Positions 37,545 to 46,844 of a stretch of DNA of 49,470 nt are shown in pieces. Made by a program: the position numbers and the translations under genes. Where the stretch lies: positions 1 to 49,470 of IMG/VR virus record IMGVR_UViG_3300048015_000021; one strand, given 5' to 3'. This stretch comes from a virus. Below the pieces are notes generated by a model that was given only the letters and a program-made list of their open reading frames with translations, was not told the origin of the DNA and searched no databases. The number at the start of each line of letters is the position of its first letter. Position 1 is the first letter of the stretch.

Positions 37545-37694
37545 ATGGATTTTAACTTTGACGGGGATATCTGGAGGCAGCAATCCCTTCCAGGGATTCC
37601 TGAGAAAATAGACGGCTTCTTGAAGCCGTCCAACGACATTGACCTCTCCCCCATTCCGGAGCCCCCCTCTCCTACCGGGGGTGAAAATGCCTAA
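37545..37694 (+). CDS. Small acidic Pro-rich protein (49 aa)
   Basis: A 49-residue protein starting MDFNFDGDIWRQQ with AGGA six bases upstream and a Pro-rich C-terminus. It overlaps the next gene as ATGCCTAA. Function unknown. Confidence 0.5.
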   Translation: MDFNFDGDIWRQQSLPGIPEKIDGFLKPSNDIDLSPIPEPPSPTGGENA

Positions 37695-37866
37695 ACCGAT
37701 TCTGGTCATTTGCTCGATTTGCTTCAGCGAGTTTGAAGCCGAGCGGGCAGATGCCGTCACTTGCAGTCCAAGGTGCCGCCAAATCCGGCACCGGGAGCGC
37801 AAACTGTGGGAAAACCTCACACAAGACCGCATTCCGGAGCTAAGTGTGACAAGACCCCGCACTTAA
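37687..37866 (+). CDS. Zinc-ribbon protein (59 aa)
   Basis: A 59-residue protein with CSICFSEFEAERADAVTCSPRC, a CxxC...CxxxC zinc ribbon, followed by a basic helix RQIRHRERKLW. This layout is common in small phage and plasmid proteins that may bind nucleic acid. It starts at ATGCCTAA, overlapping the previous stop. Confidence 0.6.
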   Translation: MPKPILVICSICFSEFEAERADAVTCSPRCRQIRHRERKLWENLTQDRIPELSVTRPRT

Positions 37867-37909
37867 TTACTATGGACGGGGTTTCCAAGAATAAAAATAC
37901 GGAGCAGGT

Positions 37910-38167
37910 ATGACGAGCGATAAATTCCTAGAGATGACTAAAGTCACTAACCAGCGCAAGACCATGACGGGCAAAGGAGAAATCCAGACCGTCGATGGGC
38001 AATGTCCCTGGTGCCATCTCTGGTTCGAGGCGGATTGCTCGCCTCCGCTGGTTACCTGCAAGCATAAATGCCAAGCCCGCAACGAGCGGGTAACGCATTA
38101 TATATTCCCCGGATTTGTGCTGGTCGGGGTCGCGGAATATCTCAAGCACGAAAGCAGCCAAAAATGA
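37910..38167 (+). CDS. Small zinc-binding protein (85 aa)
   Basis: An 85-residue protein with CPWCHLWFEADC and CKHKC, a four-Cys zinc site, then a hydrophobic segment (YIFPGFVLVGVAEYL). GGAGCAGG precedes the ATG. It ends in an ATGA junction with the ClpP-like gene. Confidence 0.6.
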   Translation: MTSDKFLEMTKVTNQRKTMTGKGEIQTVDGQCPWCHLWFEADCSPPLVTCKHKCQARNERVTHYIFPGFVLVGVAEYLKHESSQK

Positions 38168-38874
38168 CAAGACTAGATTTATACCACCAATTCGTTCTTC
38201 GGGCCCCCGATACGAATCCGGACCTGCTCCGGATGCTAGCGGGGCTGGTTCCCGTGGACGCCTTCCCCACGGAGCCTCAGGACGCCGTTTATATCCTGGG
38301 CATGATTACCGAGGAGGACGGGGCGGACACCTACATCGGGGATATCGACGCCTTGCATAAGATTCTTCCGGACGGGGCCGTGCTGCAAATTAATATTTCC
38401 AGCCCTGGCGGAGATGTATATCTCGGCGGGGCGATTGCCTCGAAGATTCAAGAGGTGCGCCGGTCGGGCCGCAAGGTTCACGCCCATGTGACGGGCTACG
38501 CCTGGTCGGCGGCATTTGATATTCTCCAGGCCTGCGACATTCGCACCATGGAACCCACCGCCAGCTTGATGACCCACGAAGAGCAAATTCTTCCCGAGGA
38601 GCGCCTGTCAAGTTCCAAGCTCAAGGACGAGGCAGTCATCTCCAAGGCGCTAGAGGCAGCCCAATTTCAACTCTGGTCCGCTCGCACCGGACGCCCCATA
38701 AGTTATTACCAAAAAATGACCCGGTACAAAGAGTGGTATCTGACTGCCGAGGAAGCCCTGGGTGAAGGGTTCGTGGACGAAATAACAGCCATTGTTCCCT
38801 ACGAGCCGACCCCGGCCACCGCTCCTATGAAGCGGACCAAAAAAGTTATCACCGAGGACGAGGACGATGAATAA
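38164..38874 (+). CDS. ClpP-like serine protease
   Basis: A 236-residue protein with the ClpP fold: INISSPGGDVYLGGAIASKIQ (oxyanion region), GYAWSAAFDIL with Ser115, PTASLMTHEE with His138, and the closing LTAEEALGEGFVDE. The third catalytic residue is less clear because the usual Asp lies in a YKEWYL segment with Glu. Phage ClpP-like proteases commonly mature proheads. Here a separate maturation protease is encoded at 43356, so the role may be different. A C-terminal acidic tail follows. The start is in an ATGA junction. Confidence 0.7.
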   Translation: MTRLDLYHQFVLRAPDTNPDLLRMLAGLVPVDAFPTEPQDAVYILGMITEEDGADTYIGDIDALHKILPDGAVLQINISSPGGDVYLGGAIASKIQEVRRSGRKVHAHVTGYAWSAAFDILQACDIRTMEPTASLMTHEEQILPEERLSSSKLKDEAVISKALEAAQFQLWSARTGRPISYYQKMTRYKEWYLTAEEALGEGFVDEITAIVPYEPTPATAPMKRTKKVITEDEDDE

Positions 38875-39052
38875 CATATTATGCTACACCTGTAATAGGT
38901 TCGTGGATAAAGACCACGAATGCGAGCAAGCGAAAAAGCTAATAGAAAACCCGGTAGACCTGGGAACCGCATATATCCACTCCGACGCTGTGCCCACCCG
39001 ATGGGGAAAAGGCAAAGGAGGCATGGGAGGCAAGAAAAATCCCTATTTCTAA
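38867..39052 (+). CDS. Small Cys/Gly-rich protein (61 aa)
   Basis: A 61-residue protein with LCYTCNRFVDKDHEC (zinc motif) and a basic Gly/Lys C-terminus (KGKGGMGGKKNP). It overlaps the ClpP-like gene by eight bases. Function unknown. Confidence 0.55.
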   Translation: MNNILCYTCNRFVDKDHECEQAKKLIENPVDLGTAYIHSDAVPTRWGKGKGGMGGKKNPYF

Positions 39053-39055
39053 ACA

Positions 39056-39808
39056 ATGTCTAAGCTAGTCGCGAATATTCGTTGTCTTGAATGTCCTCCC
39101 GAAACGAGGCTGTTTCGCAGTCTCGCAGGCCACATATCCCACCACAAAATGTCGCTCTCGGATTATATCGAGAAGCACAAGGACCCCGTTACCGGGGAGC
39201 CTCCTCCCACCGGATGGACCCTAGCTGACCACTACAGACGCAAGGCTGGTCAAACAGAGGAGGCGTCTGAAGTGCAATACGCCTCCGCTGAACAAGAACA
39301 GCGTAAAGACCACCTGACCGATGAGGAGCGCCAGCAGTTCGAAGAACGCTACAAGCTTCTGTATCGCCAGGCGGACGAGGACCCTGCACTAGGACCGATG
39401 ATTCGGGAAATCGTTATGGGCGAGATAAACTTATCCCGCTACCAGGCGCAGCTTGCGCGGCTGTCGGCTAACATGACGACCAAGAAGATATCGGTCGATG
39501 ACGTTGACCAAATTAAAAAGCTCAACGATATCGTGAAGATTCTTCAGGAGTCGAACCTGAAACTTTTGAATTCTCTGAGCCTGACTCGCGAAAAGAAACA
39601 GGCGAATCGCAAAGGCCATGAATCGACTCCTGTGAAGCTCGCTACACAGTATGAATATCTTCTCCGCACATTGCCTGCGGACGAAATAAGAAAACTCAAC
39701 GAGGAGATGCGTGAAGCGTCGGCACGGCTTCGAGATAACGTGCAACGTCTAACCGAAGTGATAAGTGATTCAGCCAACCCCGACCCCTTCAATTCATCTT
39801 CCATATGA
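39056..39808 (+). CDS. Putative small terminase subunit with MucR-like zinc finger
   Basis: A 250-residue protein directly before TerL and overlapping it by 44 bases. The N-terminus IRCLECPPETRLFRSLAGHISHH matches a MucR-type zinc finger (C-x-x-C...H-x-x-x-H), used for DNA recognition. The rest is helical with a coiled-coil-like stretch (ISVDDVDQIKKLNDIVKILQESNLKLLNSL), as expected for an oligomeric TerS. The TerS role is inferred from position and architecture. Confidence 0.55.
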   Translation: MSKLVANIRCLECPPETRLFRSLAGHISHHKMSLSDYIEKHKDPVTGEPPPTGWTLADHYRRKAGQTEEASEVQYASAEQEQRKDHLTDEERQQFEERYKLLYRQADEDPALGPMIREIVMGEINLSRYQAQLARLSANMTTKKISVDDVDQIKKLNDIVKILQESNLKLLNSLSLTREKKQANRKGHESTPVKLATQYEYLLRTLPADEIRKLNEEMREASARLRDNVQRLTEVISDSANPDPFNSSSI

Positions 39809-41576
39809 CCTAACGAACTACGACGAGTTTACGATTCCCGGATTGCTCTCAGCAATCAAGTCGGATATCGTGCTGACCGATAGGTTCTTCTTCCCTCGGG
39901 CCCCACGGCTCTTTGGCTTTCAGAACGCTGCGCTGGTGGACCTCGAACACTACGATTTCACGGTATTTGAGGCCATCCGTGGTGCTTCCAAAACATATGT
40001 CACGGCGCGCTACGTCGCCGCCGAAGGCGTTCGAAATACAATCAAAGTCGTCCACGTTGCTCCCACCTATCGACAGGCGCAACTCGGCTTCGATTATGTC
40101 TACGACCACTTCCAGAAGAACGTCCGCTCCGGACTTCCCTGTGACCTTGGCGTGGAAATTGTCGGTTACCAGAGAGGCAGCAAAAGCTCAACACTTGAGT
40201 TATCAAACGGCACGATATTCAAAGCTCTGCCGATGGGTGTCTCAGGTGAAAAGATTCGAGGCGAACGTGCCAATATTCTTTGGTACGATGAAGCCTATCA
40301 ACTTGAGAGGTCCATGTTCACGGACCACTTGCTTCCGTTCTTGCAGGGCCACGTTCCTGAAGGCACCGTTGGTCCCAAGATGATATTCACCACTTCGGCT
40401 GAGTATCAAGACAGCTACTGTTACCACGTTATCACCAACACGATTATCCCCAAAATCATTGCGGAGCGTGAGCTTCCGTATGACCAACGTAAGTATTGGA
40501 TAATCGACGTAAACGTCGATGATATCCGCGCTTCGGGATACCGCTTTGACGAGGACGTTTCGGCGCTGCAACTCGAAGGCGCAAGCCAAGAAGAAAAGGC
40601 CCGTCTGCTCTACAATAAGTGGGTCGGAGTGTCCGGACAGTTCTTGCCCGGCGATATCTTCGAGCGCATCAAGTCCAACGAGATTTCGATTGAGCGCCAG
40701 GCTGAACCGGGCTTCACTTATGGGCTGACGGTCGATATTGCCACACAGCAAAAAGGCGACCTGTTTGTTATCCACGTTTTCAAATTTATGAATGACCGTC
40801 CCAAGATGGCGTTTGTTAATTCGTTCTGGACGACAGGCTTAACAGCCGACGAGATGGCCTGGAAGATTCACGAATATAACGCCATGTTCAATCCTGCGTA
40901 TATCCTCATGGATAAGGGCGGCGGCGGACTGTTCGTGGCCGACAGCCTTACGAAACGCAAGCTAGTCCTGTCTGACGGAAGTGAAAAGTCCGTTGAGGTT
41001 CCGATTCTCCTACACAACGAGACACGGATGCTCTCTGGACAGCGTATTCTTATTCTCAACCGCCCATCAGACGAGATGATTCGTTCAGCGTTTGCTGACG
41101 ACCGTTCTCGCGGCGGTGAGGCGATTAACCAGGAAGATATCCTGGTTCACATGATAAACGACGGTCTGCGCCAGGCGCTTATGAATCAAGAAGTGCCATT
41201 TATGATGCCAGCAACATATGACCCTGAAGCTGGCGTCGGTGACGACTCGGACACAGAGATATGGGAGCGCATGAAAGAGTCGATTCTCCAACTGCGCCTG
41301 CTCACGGTCAAAATTATCGAGCATCCAGACGGCACCAAGGAAATCGTCAAGACGAAAGCTTCCAAGGTTCCACAATATGTCTGGAAACACGCGGTCAAAG
41401 ACGGCGGCGTGGCTTTCACATACGCCTATATTCTGTACCGGATTCACTACCGCTCCTTCCGAGCGGAGCTAAACCAGATGGCTACTCCGCGTGGTGTGGC
41501 AACGACCGAACTCGTTCGTGCAAAGCTCTCAGGGCTAGAACACGATGCGGGCCAATTATTCATTCCAAAAATATAA
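39765..41576 (+). CDS. terL: Terminase large subunit
   Basis: A 603-residue protein with the two terminase domains. ATPase: FEAIRGASKTYVTA (Walker A variant, residues 68-81) and ILWYDEAYQ (Walker B, Asp175-Glu176). Nuclease: LTVDIATQQKGD (Asp324) and YILMDKGGGG (Asp383), as in RNase H-like terminase nucleases. It translocates DNA into proheads and cuts it. The start is GTG at 39765 inside the previous gene. The portal gene follows after nine bases with AAGGAG. Confidence 0.92.
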   Translation: MIQPTPTPSIHLPYDLTNYDEFTIPGLLSAIKSDIVLTDRFFFPRAPRLFGFQNAALVDLEHYDFTVFEAIRGASKTYVTARYVAAEGVRNTIKVVHVAPTYRQAQLGFDYVYDHFQKNVRSGLPCDLGVEIVGYQRGSKSSTLELSNGTIFKALPMGVSGEKIRGERANILWYDEAYQLERSMFTDHLLPFLQGHVPEGTVGPKMIFTTSAEYQDSYCYHVITNTIIPKIIAERELPYDQRKYWIIDVNVDDIRASGYRFDEDVSALQLEGASQEEKARLLYNKWVGVSGQFLPGDIFERIKSNEISIERQAEPGFTYGLTVDIATQQKGDLFVIHVFKFMNDRPKMAFVNSFWTTGLTADEMAWKIHEYNAMFNPAYILMDKGGGGLFVADSLTKRKLVLSDGSEKSVEVPILLHNETRMLSGQRILILNRPSDEMIRSAFADDRSRGGEAINQEDILVHMINDGLRQALMNQEVPFMMPATYDPEAGVGDDSDTEIWERMKESILQLRLLTVKIIEHPDGTKEIVKTKASKVPQYVWKHAVKDGGVAFTYAYILYRIHYRSFRAELNQMATPRGVATTELVRAKLSGLEHDAGQLFIPKI

Positions 41577-41585
41577 GGAGCTACC

Positions 41586-43241
41586 ATGGCAGAAGGCAGA
41601 GGACGAGGCCGCCCGCGCAAGAGCGTAGCGGCTACACCGCCGCCTGTGCAAGAGACGGTTATGCCGTCTATCGGCGTGACGCCGCTGGTACGCCTTGACG
41701 ACCCGATAATGAATTCGTCTTTGGCGAACCTCGCCAAGGCGATTGCGTTCCAGACGGGCACTATGCCCGCTGGCAACGCGAATATCAACGACCGCTTCTC
41801 AAAGCGTCATACCGTTGCTGACCTCAATATACCACGCAACCCGGAAGCCGTACTGCAACTCGCGCTGCGATATTCCAATGAGAACCCCTTCGTGTCGAAG
41901 GCAGCCCGAGTCAAGACTGACTTCACCTGCAAAGACGCGCAGCACAAGACTCATAACTCGCGGGCTCAAGAGTTTTATGATGAGAAGTGGTTTGAACTTC
42001 TCATGCCCATCCATGTCCGCAACATGGTGTGGAACCTCTTCACTATCGGCGTCTGTCCGGTGTATTGGGGTGGCGAGGACGGCGGGGATATCACATTCCT
42101 CCAAGTCCTGAACCCCATCCAGACCAAGTTTATCGAAGTCCTGGGCCGCTATAAGCTGTTTATCAAAATCGACACTTCGATGATGAAGGCCGTCCAAGAC
42201 CCAACGGGTCAAAAGGATAAGGTTAATAAAGTCGTCTATGAGTCGATGCCTCAGTATTGGATTGACCAAATCCGTGCGGTTATGAAGAGCGGCAAGGCTG
42301 ATGGCCTTATCGAGCTTATGGATGGCAGCTACACTGTCATTATGAATAAGTACGCTGCTTTCAATCGTTCAACGCAGCAGCTTGACGGCGTTCCCCTTCA
42401 GGGAGCGTTCGATGCGCTGCAACGCTATCGCTTACTCGCCGCTGGCGACTTCGCGATTGCGTGGGGCGTCAAGAATATGATTACGCTTATCTCCGAGGGT
42501 GACCCTGAGAAGGTAAACGATAAAGACTATACTCCCCTGGATGATATCCGTCTCCAGAAGCTCCAGGCCGTTTTCCAAAACCCGGACTACGCCCTGACCA
42601 TCTTCTGCGACCCGACCACCAAGGTCGAATATGTCGTCCCGCCTCTTGAGGCTTTCGACCCGAAGAAATACTCCCAGGTCGAGAAAGAAATCAAAGAGGT
42701 GCTGAACCTACCGTCGTTTATGTGGAGTAACGACGGTTCTTCGACCTTCGGAGCGGCTGCTGCGGAAGTCGAACTGCTTCGTCAGGAAGTGGAGGCTGTT
42801 CGCCTCCTGCTCCGGGAGCAGTTCTTCCGTCCGTTTTATTCTCGTCTCCGCGCGGGGGCCCGTCGTCCGGGCTTTGCTGAGAAAGATATCGTGCTGCCGA
42901 CGTTCGACCAGAACTCGCTGCGCGACCAAGTGACTTGGCTGTCCAATGTTGGCGAATTATATTCCAAAGGCGCGTTGTCGTTGAAATCCTATATGGAAGT
43001 CAACGGCTTCGACTTTGAATATGAGATGGCCCAGAAACAAGAAGAGCATGATAAATATGGTAACACCTCGTCCGGCGGACCCGGCGAGCCGTTGAATAAT
43101 TCCCCGGCCCGTCCGCTGTTCGAGCCGAGCCAGGGTAACATGAACCCGATAAGAGACAAGGGCGGCAACGAGGGCGACGGCAAGGGAAACCCGGCTGATA
43201 CCAGCCGTACACCCCGCAACCCTCGACCCAAAGGAAAATAA
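41586..43241 (+). CDS. Portal protein with N-terminal AT-hook
   Basis: A 551-residue protein in the canonical place between terminase and prohead protease. It has portal-like features: NPEAVLQLALRYSNENPFVSKAARVKTDF, a wing region, LPSFMWSNDGSSTFGAAAAEVELLRQEVEAVRLLLREQFF near the channel helix, and a disordered Gly/Asn/Pro tail. Unusually the N-terminus MAEGRGRGRPRKSVA is an AT-hook-like motif, which could contact packaged DNA. AAGGAG precedes the ATG. Confidence 0.85.
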   Translation: MAEGRGRGRPRKSVAATPPPVQETVMPSIGVTPLVRLDDPIMNSSLANLAKAIAFQTGTMPAGNANINDRFSKRHTVADLNIPRNPEAVLQLALRYSNENPFVSKAARVKTDFTCKDAQHKTHNSRAQEFYDEKWFELLMPIHVRNMVWNLFTIGVCPVYWGGEDGGDITFLQVLNPIQTKFIEVLGRYKLFIKIDTSMMKAVQDPTGQKDKVNKVVYESMPQYWIDQIRAVMKSGKADGLIELMDGSYTVIMNKYAAFNRSTQQLDGVPLQGAFDALQRYRLLAAGDFAIAWGVKNMITLISEGDPEKVNDKDYTPLDDIRLQKLQAVFQNPDYALTIFCDPTTKVEYVVPPLEAFDPKKYSQVEKEIKEVLNLPSFMWSNDGSSTFGAAAAEVELLRQEVEAVRLLLREQFFRPFYSRLRAGARRPGFAEKDIVLPTFDQNSLRDQVTWLSNVGELYSKGALSLKSYMEVNGFDFEYEMAQKQEEHDKYGNTSSGGPGEPLNNSPARPLFEPSQGNMNPIRDKGGNEGDGKGNPADTSRTPRNPRPKGK

Positions 43242-43257
43242 ATAAAGGAGCCTATAA

Positions 43258-43350
43258 ATGGCAGACCTCATTTTTAACGCCCCACCGCACCGAGTCCTGG
43301 AAAAACTCTCGTCAGCCAGAAATTGTCGTTCACGACTTCATAAGGAATAA
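43258..43350 (+). CDS. 30-residue peptide between portal and protease
   Basis: A 30-residue frame (MADLIFNAPPHRVLEKLSSA...) with a strong AAGGAG ribosome binding site at the correct distance, ending six bases before the next ATG. It could be a small head component or a coupling leader. The strong ribosome binding site is the main support. Confidence 0.5.
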   Translation: MADLIFNAPPHRVLEKLSSARNCRSRLHKE

Positions 43351-43355
43351 GCACC

Positions 43356-45011
43356 ATGGAAAAAGGACTATCACATATCCGGCTGGTCTCGGAAGCCGCT
43401 CGCGGCGTCATCGAGCCCCCAAAGCCGACGGCCACCCACTTCTTTACCGCTGGTAAAGTCCTGAGCTTCTTCCCGACTGTCAACGAGAACGGCATGACCT
43501 TCTTCAAGGAAGATATCTCGGATGAGATGGTACAAACCTTAGTAGGTAGTACCGTCGATATCCAGCACGTTAAGCCGGGATATAATATATCTGACGCTTC
43601 AGTTAAAGGCAGCAATGCCACGATTGGGGCGATTACCGTCGCGTCCAAAACCGAGGATGGCATCGAAATCCTCACTAAGCTGGAGCGCACCGTCGTTTCG
43701 GCCCTGGGCTTCAGCCCGGAGGATTTTGAGCCCGGCGTTGGCCGTTTCGCGAAGTATTCACAAGAATGCGACTACCTCCAATCGGACGCCAAGTTCATCG
43801 CGGTTGATAAGTCCGACCCGACTAAAGTCGTCGCCACCCTGGACTACGCGGACGGCGTAGAGCGCGGCTTGCGCCCCTCGGTGGTTGGTAAGGACGGGAA
43901 ATGGGAAATGTGCCTCTTCGAGGGCAACCCGGTTTATCTTCGGGTCAAGCCCGTCTCGTTCTCCGGAGCGGGGCACGTTCATAACCCGGCTGACCCCTCG
44001 GCCCAGACCTTCAAGATGGCAGCCTCTAAGGGTGTCTCCTTCATGCCTGGCATGGACCAAGTGAGCGACTTTCCGGCTGATATGGTCTGGAACGGTTCGT
44101 CCCTGACCCCTGAAGCGGAAGGTAATATTTGGGCGACGGATATCACAAGCCACCCGGATATCCTGACCGCTGACGTTGATAAATTCCATGATGAGATGGC
44201 AAAAGGCAAAGAGGACGACCCCAAACTGCCTGATAGCCACTATGCCGCATGTTTTTCTGAAGCGGACCCATCAAATGTGACAAATGGTAGTCCTAAGATA
44301 AATAGGACCCGTTTATTCCGTATAAAAGATAATAAGGGAAACCTTGACCGCAGCCGTTTAATCGCCTGCTATCAATGCCTAATGGGTAGCCGGGGGCATT
44401 CCCAAATGCCCTGGATGCCTTCTATGGTTAAAGCCCACGCCTTGGCGGTCGTTCGCCGGGGCCTCAAAATGACCAAACCAGACAATAATACTACTAAGGA
44501 GATTTCCTCAAAAATGGAAACCAATCCCGAGATTGAGGCTCTGAACGCCCAGATTGCCAAGCTCCGCGAAGAGTCGGAGAAGGCTGTTTCGGCGGCTGTC
44601 CACCAGAGCGTTGTGTCCGAGCGCGATGCGCTCAAGGCTGAAGTTGAGAAACTTACTGCCTCCCTCAAGGAAGTTACCGAAGAGAAGGCGACCCTCGTGG
44701 CCTCCCTGGGTGAATTCAAAGAGAAAGAGCTTTCGAGCGCCCGCTTTGCGGAACTCGAAGCTGTCCTCCCGTTCAGCGATGAAGAAAAGAATGCGGAGAC
44801 CTTTGCCGAGTACGTCAAGGGCCTCGCCCGTCTGTCCGACGATGGTATCGCAATTGAGAAGTTGCGCCGCGAGAATGCGAAGCTCAATAAGGAAGTTGCT
44901 GCTCAGAAGGCAGTCTCGTCCCGCAATCCCGGCTTCCGTCCTGTAGCCAATCCGGTTCCGACCCCTGAGGGTGTTGAGGAAGTCGCGATTGGTCTCGGAG
45001 ACATTTATTAA
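43356..45011 (+). CDS. Capsid maturation protease fused to scaffold
   Basis: A 551-residue protein. The N-terminal part has VGSTVDIQHVKPGY...ATIGAITV and GAGHVHNPADPSA, typical of phage prohead proteases of the DUF2213/U35-like group. The middle (about 280-370) contains an HYAACF...RGHSQMPW insertion of unknown role. The C-terminal 170 residues are a coiled coil (IEALNAQIAKLREESEKAV...) with an acidic patch, as in scaffold domains, and end just before the decoration-like and capsid genes. It would direct prohead assembly and then digest the scaffold. Confidence 0.8.
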   Translation: MEKGLSHIRLVSEAARGVIEPPKPTATHFFTAGKVLSFFPTVNENGMTFFKEDISDEMVQTLVGSTVDIQHVKPGYNISDASVKGSNATIGAITVASKTEDGIEILTKLERTVVSALGFSPEDFEPGVGRFAKYSQECDYLQSDAKFIAVDKSDPTKVVATLDYADGVERGLRPSVVGKDGKWEMCLFEGNPVYLRVKPVSFSGAGHVHNPADPSAQTFKMAASKGVSFMPGMDQVSDFPADMVWNGSSLTPEAEGNIWATDITSHPDILTADVDKFHDEMAKGKEDDPKLPDSHYAACFSEADPSNVTNGSPKINRTRLFRIKDNKGNLDRSRLIACYQCLMGSRGHSQMPWMPSMVKAHALAVVRRGLKMTKPDNNTTKEISSKMETNPEIEALNAQIAKLREESEKAVSAAVHQSVVSERDALKAEVEKLTASLKEVTEEKATLVASLGEFKEKELSSARFAELEAVLPFSDEEKNAETFAEYVKGLARLSDDGIAIEKLRRENAKLNKEVAAQKAVSSRNPGFRPVANPVPTPEGVEEVAIGLGDIY

Positions 45012-45032
45012 ACAAGGAGAATTTGAAATAAA

Positions 45033-45542
45033 ATGTTGAGCCCCCTTCTTGGATTTACCGAGCGGGATATCGTCGGTGTGTTCAAAGTAGCTTCGGCTTC
45101 TGCGAGTGGCCTCGCGATGATTCAAGACAGTTTGACGGATACGTCGCCGCTGTCGCCGTCGCCCTACGCCAACTCTTTTGGTTCGCTGGTTGCAGCGTCC
45201 ATCACCACAGCCCTGCCGGAAGATGGATATCTTCTTCAGCCTGTGACAACGACGGGTCCGAGCGTGTTCTCAATCCTTGCCAGCATCTACGACGAATCGG
45301 TCGCCGCTGGCACAACTGCTGCCCTCTTGCTCCGCAAGTCGGGCGGCTTCATCGCAACTGACCAATACGTCTCCGGTTCCGGAACAGGCGCTATCACGGT
45401 CGGTTCGACCTCGCTCAATACCATCTGCGGTATTGCTTCGGGTCAATTCCGTATTAAACAGAGCGGCGATACAGCCCGCGCCATCTTCAAGGGACAGGTT
45501 ACGCAACGTGCTACCGCCTTGGCGATGTTCGCGATTATTTAA
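45033..45542 (+). CDS. Small structural protein, decoration or head-associated candidate
   Basis: A 169-residue Ser/Thr/Gly/Ala-rich protein with beta-rich repeats (SGSGTGAITVGSTSLN) and no Cys-rich site. It lies between the scaffold and the capsid genes, a usual place for decoration proteins. AAGGAG precedes the ATG. The role is inferred from position and composition. Confidence 0.55.
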   Translation: MLSPLLGFTERDIVGVFKVASASASGLAMIQDSLTDTSPLSPSPYANSFGSLVAASITTALPEDGYLLQPVTTTGPSVFSILASIYDESVAAGTTAALLLRKSGGFIATDQYVSGSGTGAITVGSTSLNTICGIASGQFRIKQSGDTARAIFKGQVTQRATALAMFAII

Positions 45543-45554
45543 GGAGCGCCTAAT

Positions 45555-46775
45555 ATGAAACTGAACGAATTCCTCACCCGCAACAGCGACGGTGAGCAAG
45601 TTCTGGACAAGGCCAAATTCCGCAAGTTCGCGTCCGAGGTTTCGGCCAAGGTTGCTAACCGCACGGAAGAGGACCTGACGAAGGCCGTGGCCAACGTCCA
45701 GAAACTCGTCTCCAGCGGACTCGACGGCGTAAGCCAACTTTCGGCCATTGAAGCGGACTACGAAGTCCTCAATATCTTCCGCGATTCTATCGCGTTGGAT
45801 ATGGTCGAAATGCGTCCGCTCCCCCTCGGTACGATTCCGGTGTACCGCACGAAGGTTCTTGATAAGGTGTCTGTGCAGGTCGGTTCGACGGCAGGCATGG
45901 GGTCCATGAATTATTGGGCCACCACGCAGGCTGGCGTTCAAGTCTATCCGTTCGTTATCGGCACGGAAAAGATTATGATTCCGAACCTGAACAACATCTA
46001 TGATATCGAGAAGCTGCAACTCCGTCGCGACGGCCTCGCCCGTCTTGACCACTTCCTGGAAATGGCGATTAATAACGCTGTTATCAACACCATTTTCGCG
46101 AATAGCTCCTCGGTTTCGGTTATCACCGACGACCCGGCCACAACCATCGTCAACTATGCTACGGCAGGCGGTTCGTTCTCGGGCAAGACTGTTTACAGCC
46201 TTGACCCCGGTGTGCAGACAGCAGCGGTGCCGACTGTCAACTACTACGACCTCCATGGCGAGGGCGGGTTGACGAAAACGGTATTCCAGACTGTTCAAAA
46301 CCACGCTATCACAATCGACCGTCAGTTCATGAAGATGTATATCCCGACTGCTGCTGTCTCCGGACACCAGCCCGTGTGGGCCTCGCTTCAGAACATGGCG
46401 ACTCCGGTTGCGCTTATTACCGCAGGCCTGACGCAAGCTAATGCGTTCGACCCGGCGAAAGCTATCCCCGAAGAGATGTGGAGCAAGTTCCAGAATGACG
46501 ATTGGCGCGGTGCCGTGGTCATTGATTGGTTCGGGCTCAAAGTCTCGGTCGAGCGCCAGAATTGGCTCCCGGCTGGCTACGCGGTTCTGTTCTCAACGAT
46601 TCCCTCTGCAATCATGTGGGACCGTCTGAGCATGGAAGCTGGTGCCCCCATGGACGGCACCCTCGAAGTTCCGGTCGATGGTTTTTATAACTATCGTTCC
46701 AAGGCCCGTCAGATTGCGCTCGCGCGTCCTGACTTCTGCCTCCGCAACTTCCTGTTGCTCAAAATCGACCAATAA
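45555..46775 (+). CDS. Major capsid protein
   Basis: A 406-residue protein in the expected place, with AAGGAG and a codon usage typical of a highly expressed gene. The sequence fits an HK97-like fold: an N-terminal helical part (FLTRNSDGEQVLDKAKFRKF) and a long beta-rich body (TEKIMIPNLNNIYDIEKLQL, IPSAIMWDRLSMEAGAP). A terminator follows directly, as is common after capsid genes. The assignment rests on position, size and general pattern. Confidence 0.8.
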   Translation: MKLNEFLTRNSDGEQVLDKAKFRKFASEVSAKVANRTEEDLTKAVANVQKLVSSGLDGVSQLSAIEADYEVLNIFRDSIALDMVEMRPLPLGTIPVYRTKVLDKVSVQVGSTAGMGSMNYWATTQAGVQVYPFVIGTEKIMIPNLNNIYDIEKLQLRRDGLARLDHFLEMAINNAVINTIFANSSSVSVITDDPATTIVNYATAGGSFSGKTVYSLDPGVQTAAVPTVNYYDLHGEGGLTKTVFQTVQNHAITIDRQFMKMYIPTAAVSGHQPVWASLQNMATPVALITAGLTQANAFDPAKAIPEEMWSKFQNDDWRGAVVIDWFGLKVSVERQNWLPAGYAVLFSTIPSAIMWDRLSMEAGAPMDGTLEVPVDGFYNYRSKARQIALARPDFCLRNFLLLKIDQ

Positions 46776-46800
46776 TTACCTTCTAAGATAGGATATAATT

Positions 46801-46836
46801 GGGGAGGTTGTTTTTACAGCAGCCTCCCCGTTATTT
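46801..46836 (+). terminator. Intrinsic terminator after the capsid gene
   Basis: GGGGAGG (46801-46807) pairs with CCTCCCC (46823-46829) with a 15-base loop, followed by GTTATTTTGG. The T-run is interrupted, so partial termination is likely, reducing downstream expression relative to the capsid gene. Confidence 0.7.
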
Positions 46837-46844
46837 TGGATTAT

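Noticed and set aside
45270-46436. 388-residue minus-strand frame
   Set aside because: Long but antisense to the capsid gene; it reflects strong codon bias and has no ribosome binding site or motif.
46793-46799. TATAAT before the capsid-downstream gene as a promoter
   Set aside because: There is no -35-like sequence at 16-18 bp upstream, and the position is followed directly by the terminator.
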